The notes below the pieces were generated by a model. The model had not been told where the DNA came from and did not search any database. It saw nothing but the letters and a program-made list of their open reading frames with translations. A DNA stretch of 9,200 nt, taken from Nanobdellota archaeon. Lineage in GTDB: Archaea; Nanobdellota; Nanobdellia; Pacearchaeales; UBA12030. Shown piece by piece: positions 6,773-9,200 of this stretch. The translations under genes were made by a program, and so were the position numbers. The stretch covers positions 1 through 9,200 of the forward strand of contig JACZVS010000012.1 of NCBI GenBank assembly GCA_022572525.1. The letters run 5' to 3'. The first letter of the stretch is position 1. The number at the start of each line of letters is the position of its first letter.

Positions 6773-7159
6773 ATGCCTCATCAATGTGTAAAATGTGGAA
6801 ATTTGCATGAAGACGCAGCTCCTGAACTTCTTAAAGGCTGCACCTGTGGGGGTAAGTTTTTTTTCTTTATTAAGAAAGAGAATCTTAATGAGATGCAGAA
6901 GGAGGCTGAAAAGCTGAGTTCTTCTGAAAGGCAAGAGATAGTGGAGGACATTATGGATATTATCGGCCCTGATTTTGATAGTAGCATGCCTGTTGTGCTG
7001 AATCTGGAGAGCATCAGAATCAAAAAGCCAGGAAAGTTCGAGCTTGATCTTGTTAAGCTTTTCAAGGGAGAGCCTCTTGTTTACAAAATCGAAGAAGGCA
7101 AGTACTTTATTGACTTGCCATCAACATTCTTGCTCAGAAAGAAGAAAGTAAAAGGTTAA
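6773..7159 (+). CDS. Zn-ribbon protein, DUF2072/OapC-like
   Basis: This 128-residue protein starts directly after the DUF2073 stop with MPHQCVKCGNLH. Cys5 and Cys8 (CVKC) and Cys23 and Cys25 (CTC) form a likely zinc-binding ribbon at the N-terminus. A helical, charged middle section follows (NEMQKEAEKLSSSERQEIVE) and then a beta-like C-terminal part with FELDLVKLF and a basic end. The arrangement matches small archaeal Zn-ribbon proteins found with an Era-like GTPase and DUF2073. The zero-base junction suggests coupled translation and perhaps complex formation. Positions 6857-6864 are eight consecutive Ts inside the gene, encoding part of FFFF. Function is unknown; nucleic-acid binding is a reasonable guess from the ribbon and basic residues. 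Confidence 0.85.
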   Translation: MPHQCVKCGNLHEDAAPELLKGCTCGGKFFFFIKKENLNEMQKEAEKLSSSERQEIVEDIMDIIGPDFDSSMPVVLNLESIRIKKPGKFELDLVKLFKGEPLVYKIEEGKYFIDLPSTFLLRKKKVKG

Positions 7160-7183
7160 AAATTACCCTTCACTTAAATTCCA

Positions 7184-8479
7184 ATGAAATTCAAAGAGGT
7201 AGTTGAGAGGATTAAACCTTCTCGAGAGGAAGAAAAAAGGGTTTCATCTGTAACTAGAGAACTTGTAAAGAAACTTAGTAGAGTGAAGGATGTTAAAGTT
7301 ATTGTTGGAGGAAGTGATGCTAAAGGGACAGTCATCAAGAGCAAACCTCGAAGAGATATTGATGTTTTTGTTGCCTTTGATTACAAAAAATATTCTGATA
7401 GAACAACGGAAATTTCTGATGTATTAGCAGCACACCTAAAGAAATTAAGGATTCCTTTCAAAAGAGTTCATGGCAGTAGGGATTACTTTCATTTCACTGA
7501 TAAGAAGAATAATATGTTCTTTGAAATAGTTCCTATCTTACACATCAAGAAAGCAAGTGACTCCTTAAACATAACAGATATTTCTCCATTACACGTGACT
7601 TATGTGAAGAAAAATCTAAAGAGGAAAAATGTGGCTGATGATATAAGACTGGCAAAGGCATTCTGTTATGCTCATAATATTTACGGAGCAGAAAGTCATG
7701 TTAGGGCTTTTTCTGGTTATGCTCTTGAAATTCTAGTTATTCATTATGGTGGATTTATGAATTTTTTAAAGGCAGCTGCCAAATGGAAAAAGCAAATACA
7801 TAAAGGAAAGCTCTTGATAGATCCAGAGAAACTCTACAACAACAAAGATGCTATAATCTTCCACCTGAATGAATCAAAACTCATCGGCCCCTTGGTATTG
7901 ATAGATCCGGTTCAGAAGGAGAGAAACGTGACCGCTGCCATGGATGAAGGGAAATTTTCCGCATTCATAGATTTGTGTCAGAAATTCGTTAAAAATCCCT
8001 CTCTAAAATTCTTTGAAAAGAAGGAAATAAAGGCAGATCAACTAAGAAAAACTCTAAAGAAAAAAGAAGATCTGATAACTTTACATTTGGATTTAGGAAA
8101 AGGCAAAGAAGATATTATTGGTTCAAGAATGAGAAAGCTTTTTGATTTTCTTTCTACAGCAGCTGAAAGAGAGGGATTCTCATTAAGAAGGAAAATCTGG
8201 ACTTTCTACCCTGAAAGAAATGTTTCTCATTTCTACTTCATAGTTGAAAATCCGACACTTGGTGCATACATGGAAAAGCAAGGGCCGCCTATCAAAATGG
8301 AGAAAGCTGTCCAAGGTTTCAAGAAAAAATGGAGATCTACTTACACTAAGAAAGGAAGGCTATACACGAAGGTCAAGAGAAGCTTCACTAAATTTGACTT
8401 ATTCCTGAAAAACTCATTTGAGGAAAAAGTCAAGAGCGAGAAATCTTTGAAGGTTGTTAAAAGAGCCGTTTGTGTTTAG
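7184..8479 (+). CDS. cca: Archaeal CCA-adding enzyme (tRNA nucleotidyltransferase, class I)
   Basis: This 431-residue enzyme adds or repairs the 3'-terminal CCA of tRNAs, using CTP and ATP without a nucleic acid template. The class I nucleotidyltransferase signature is clear: GGSDAKGT at 42-49, followed by RRDIDVFVAF with Asp58 and Asp60 as metal ligands, and FFEIVPIL at about 112-119 with Glu114 as the probable third carboxylate. Residues ~150-260 fit the central domain (for example RLAKAFCYAHNIYGAESHVRAFSGYALEIL), and the C-terminal region is basic, as expected for binding the tRNA body. The length matches archaeal homologues of about 430-450 residues. The start at 7184 lies 24 bases after the Zn-ribbon gene with no strong ribosome binding site, so it is probably co-transcribed. 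In the A. fulgidus enzyme I recall the triad as Glu-x-Asp plus Asp; here it is Asp-x-Asp plus Glu. Confidence 0.95.
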   Translation: MKFKEVVERIKPSREEEKRVSSVTRELVKKLSRVKDVKVIVGGSDAKGTVIKSKPRRDIDVFVAFDYKKYSDRTTEISDVLAAHLKKLRIPFKRVHGSRDYFHFTDKKNNMFFEIVPILHIKKASDSLNITDISPLHVTYVKKNLKRKNVADDIRLAKAFCYAHNIYGAESHVRAFSGYALEILVIHYGGFMNFLKAAAKWKKQIHKGKLLIDPEKLYNNKDAIIFHLNESKLIGPLVLIDPVQKERNVTAAMDEGKFSAFIDLCQKFVKNPSLKFFEKKEIKADQLRKTLKKKEDLITLHLDLGKGKEDIIGSRMRKLFDFLSTAAEREGFSLRRKIWTFYPERNVSHFYFIVENPTLGAYMEKQGPPIKMEKAVQGFKKKWRSTYTKKGRLYTKVKRSFTKFDLFLKNSFEEKVKSEKSLKVVKRAVCV

Positions 8480-8487
8480 AGGGGAAT

Positions 8488-8503
8488 CCGAAAGCTTTAA
8501 AAA
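8488..8503 (+). promoter_or_regulatory. BRE/TATA promoter for the GGDEF gene
   Basis: CCGAAAGC at 8488-8495 is a good BRE match and is followed by the TATA-like TTTAAAAA at 8496-8503. The predicted transcript start is near 8524-8527, leaving about 40 nt of AT-rich leader before the ATG at 8566. No convincing Shine-Dalgarno sequence is present in that leader. This marks the GGDEF gene as an independent transcription unit. Confidence 0.65.
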
Positions 8504-8565
8504 GCCAAAATACGCCCTCTATATTGTAACTACTATTAGATACTAATATTTTAATTATACAGAAA

Positions 8566-9200
8566 ATGACACAAGAACAAGAAAGTGAAGGAAAAAGTAT
8601 TGCTGACTTGGTGAAAAAAATTCAAGAGTTAGCAACATCTCTCGAGTTTTCTAAAGGAAGAGAGGAAAATTTAGAGGGGCAAGTTGATCATTATAAGGCT
8701 TTATCTACTTTGGATGAACAGACAGGGATTCCTAATTATAGGGGAATTTGTGATTTCTTAAAAAGGACTATGAAGGCGGCAAACAGGGACGCGTATAAAC
8801 AAAGGGAATCTGATGAATCTGATAGTAGGGCTGCTTTGACTATTGCACTTCTCGATTTAAATGATTTTGGACAATACAATAAGGGTGGAGATCACATAGA
8901 AGGTGATAAAATTTTAAGACACTTTGCCGAATTTGTATCTGGAAACTTACTAAGACCTTTAGATTTTGTTGGTAGATTCGGAGGGGATGAATTTTTTGTT
9001 GGATTTCCTTACACTCCTATAGAAGGAGCACATATCAATCTTGATAGATTAGGTAAATTAATGAAAGGTCCTAATGCTCCGAAAGTAAGTTACACTGGCG
9101 GAGTTGTTCAGTATGATCCTGATAAGCACGAAACTCCTGAAGAACTATTAGCAGATGCTTCTGGAACTTGTATGAAAGGTAACAAACTAGAGCCAGGGAA
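8566..9200 (+). CDS. GGDEF-domain protein, probable diguanylate cyclase, 3' end cut off
   Basis: The frame runs from ATG 8566 to the window edge, giving 211 residues without a stop. No other in-frame ATG lies between it and the TAA at 8527-8529. Residues 1-45 are a charged, probably coiled-coil helix; no membrane segment or known sensor domain is seen. The GGDEF domain begins near LDEQTGIPNYRG (49-60). Likely metal and GTP ligands are Asp97, Asn105 and Asp114, with the same 8- and 9-residue spacing as Asp327, Asn335 and Asp344 of PleD. The active-site loop RFGGDEF lies at 137-143. An RPLD at 130-133, five residues before GGDEF, fits the RxxD inhibitory site that binds c-di-GMP. The protein should therefore make c-di-GMP from two GTP molecules and be feedback-inhibited. 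Little of the domain is missing; a further C-terminal domain cannot be excluded. Such proteins are rare in archaea. Confidence 0.88.
   Translation, partial: MTQEQESEGKSIADLVKKIQELATSLEFSKGREENLEGQVDHYKALSTLDEQTGIPNYRGICDFLKRTMKAANRDAYKQRESDESDSRAALTIALLDLNDFGQYNKGGDHIEGDKILRHFAEFVSGNLLRPLDFVGRFGGDEFFVGFPYTPIEGAHINLDRLGKLMKGPNAPKVSYTGGVVQYDPDKHETPEELLADASGTCMKGNKLEPG

Noticed and set aside
6424..7065. Open frames on the minus strand within the DUF2073 and Zn-ribbon genes, and similar ones at 3938-4342 and 5461-5715
   Set aside because: They lie entirely opposite well-supported genes, have low-complexity Ser/Leu/Ile-rich products and no ribosome binding site or family features.
8494..8510. Possible third degenerate copy of the palindromic element (GCTTTAAAAAGC followed by CAAAA)
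   Set aside because: It lacks the AATGAACC block and the TTCACC tail and is better explained as the TATA box of the GGDEF gene.
8478..8520. Six-base inverted repeat AGAGGG / CCCTCT flanking the GGDEF promoter
   Set aside because: The arms are short and 31 bases apart. The pairing is perfect but expected by chance at this scale, and the left arm overlaps the CCA enzyme's stop codon.
1..9200. CRISPR arrays, tRNA or rRNA genes, insertion sequences, replication origin repeats
   Set aside because: No regularly spaced repeats, cloverleaf-like sequences, transposase motifs or origin recognition box clusters were seen on either strand.

Overview
This AT-rich 9.2 kb window looks like an archaeal chromosome segment, most likely from a small-genome DPANN lineage of the Woesearchaeota/Pacearchaeota kind. 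The archaeal assignment rests on four things: a class I archaeal CCA-adding enzyme; an Era-like GTPase, DUF2073 protein and Zn-ribbon protein in a row; archaeal-type secretion/pilus genes with class III (prepilin) signal peptides; and BRE/TATA promoters about 25 nt ahead of plausible transcript starts. The lineage within Archaea is an inference from gene architecture and recall, not from an alignment. All genes are on the + strand and tightly packed.

Positions 1-520 hold the 3' portion of a prepilin-like gene whose start lies off the left edge. Positions 521-602 carry a T-rich possible terminator and a TATA-like box. Positions 603-5659 form a type IV pilus-like assembly cluster: a VirB11/TadA/GspE-type ATPase, a 50-residue small protein, a long GspF/TadC-family membrane protein, a second shorter GspF-family membrane protein, and two prepilin-like proteins. 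The ATPase would power assembly, the two GspF proteins would form the inner-membrane platform, and the prepilin-like proteins would be processed by an archaeal prepilin peptidase not encoded here. No archaellum-specific gene (arlH, arlB, arlCDE) is present, so an adhesion or uptake pilus is more likely than an archaellum.

Positions 5660-8479 form a second unit with its own promoter: an Era-like GTPase, a DUF2073 protein, a Zn-ribbon protein (the last two start at or next to the preceding stop) and tRNA CCA nucleotidyltransferase. The first three match a set named oapA-oapB-oapC in haloarchaea, as I recall it. The tRNA enzyme beside them hints at an RNA or translation role, which is unproven.

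Positions 8480-9200 begin a third unit: a strong BRE/TATA promoter and the first 211 codons of a GGDEF protein with apparently intact diguanylate cyclase active-site and inhibitory-site residues. This is unusual for an archaeon, and its position near pilus genes is suggestive.

The most interesting unexplained structure is a pair of nearly identical 31-33 bp elements (3562-3594 and 6350-6380). Each overlaps the TGA stop codon of an unrelated gene, and each contains an imperfect palindrome with the same central C-C mismatch.
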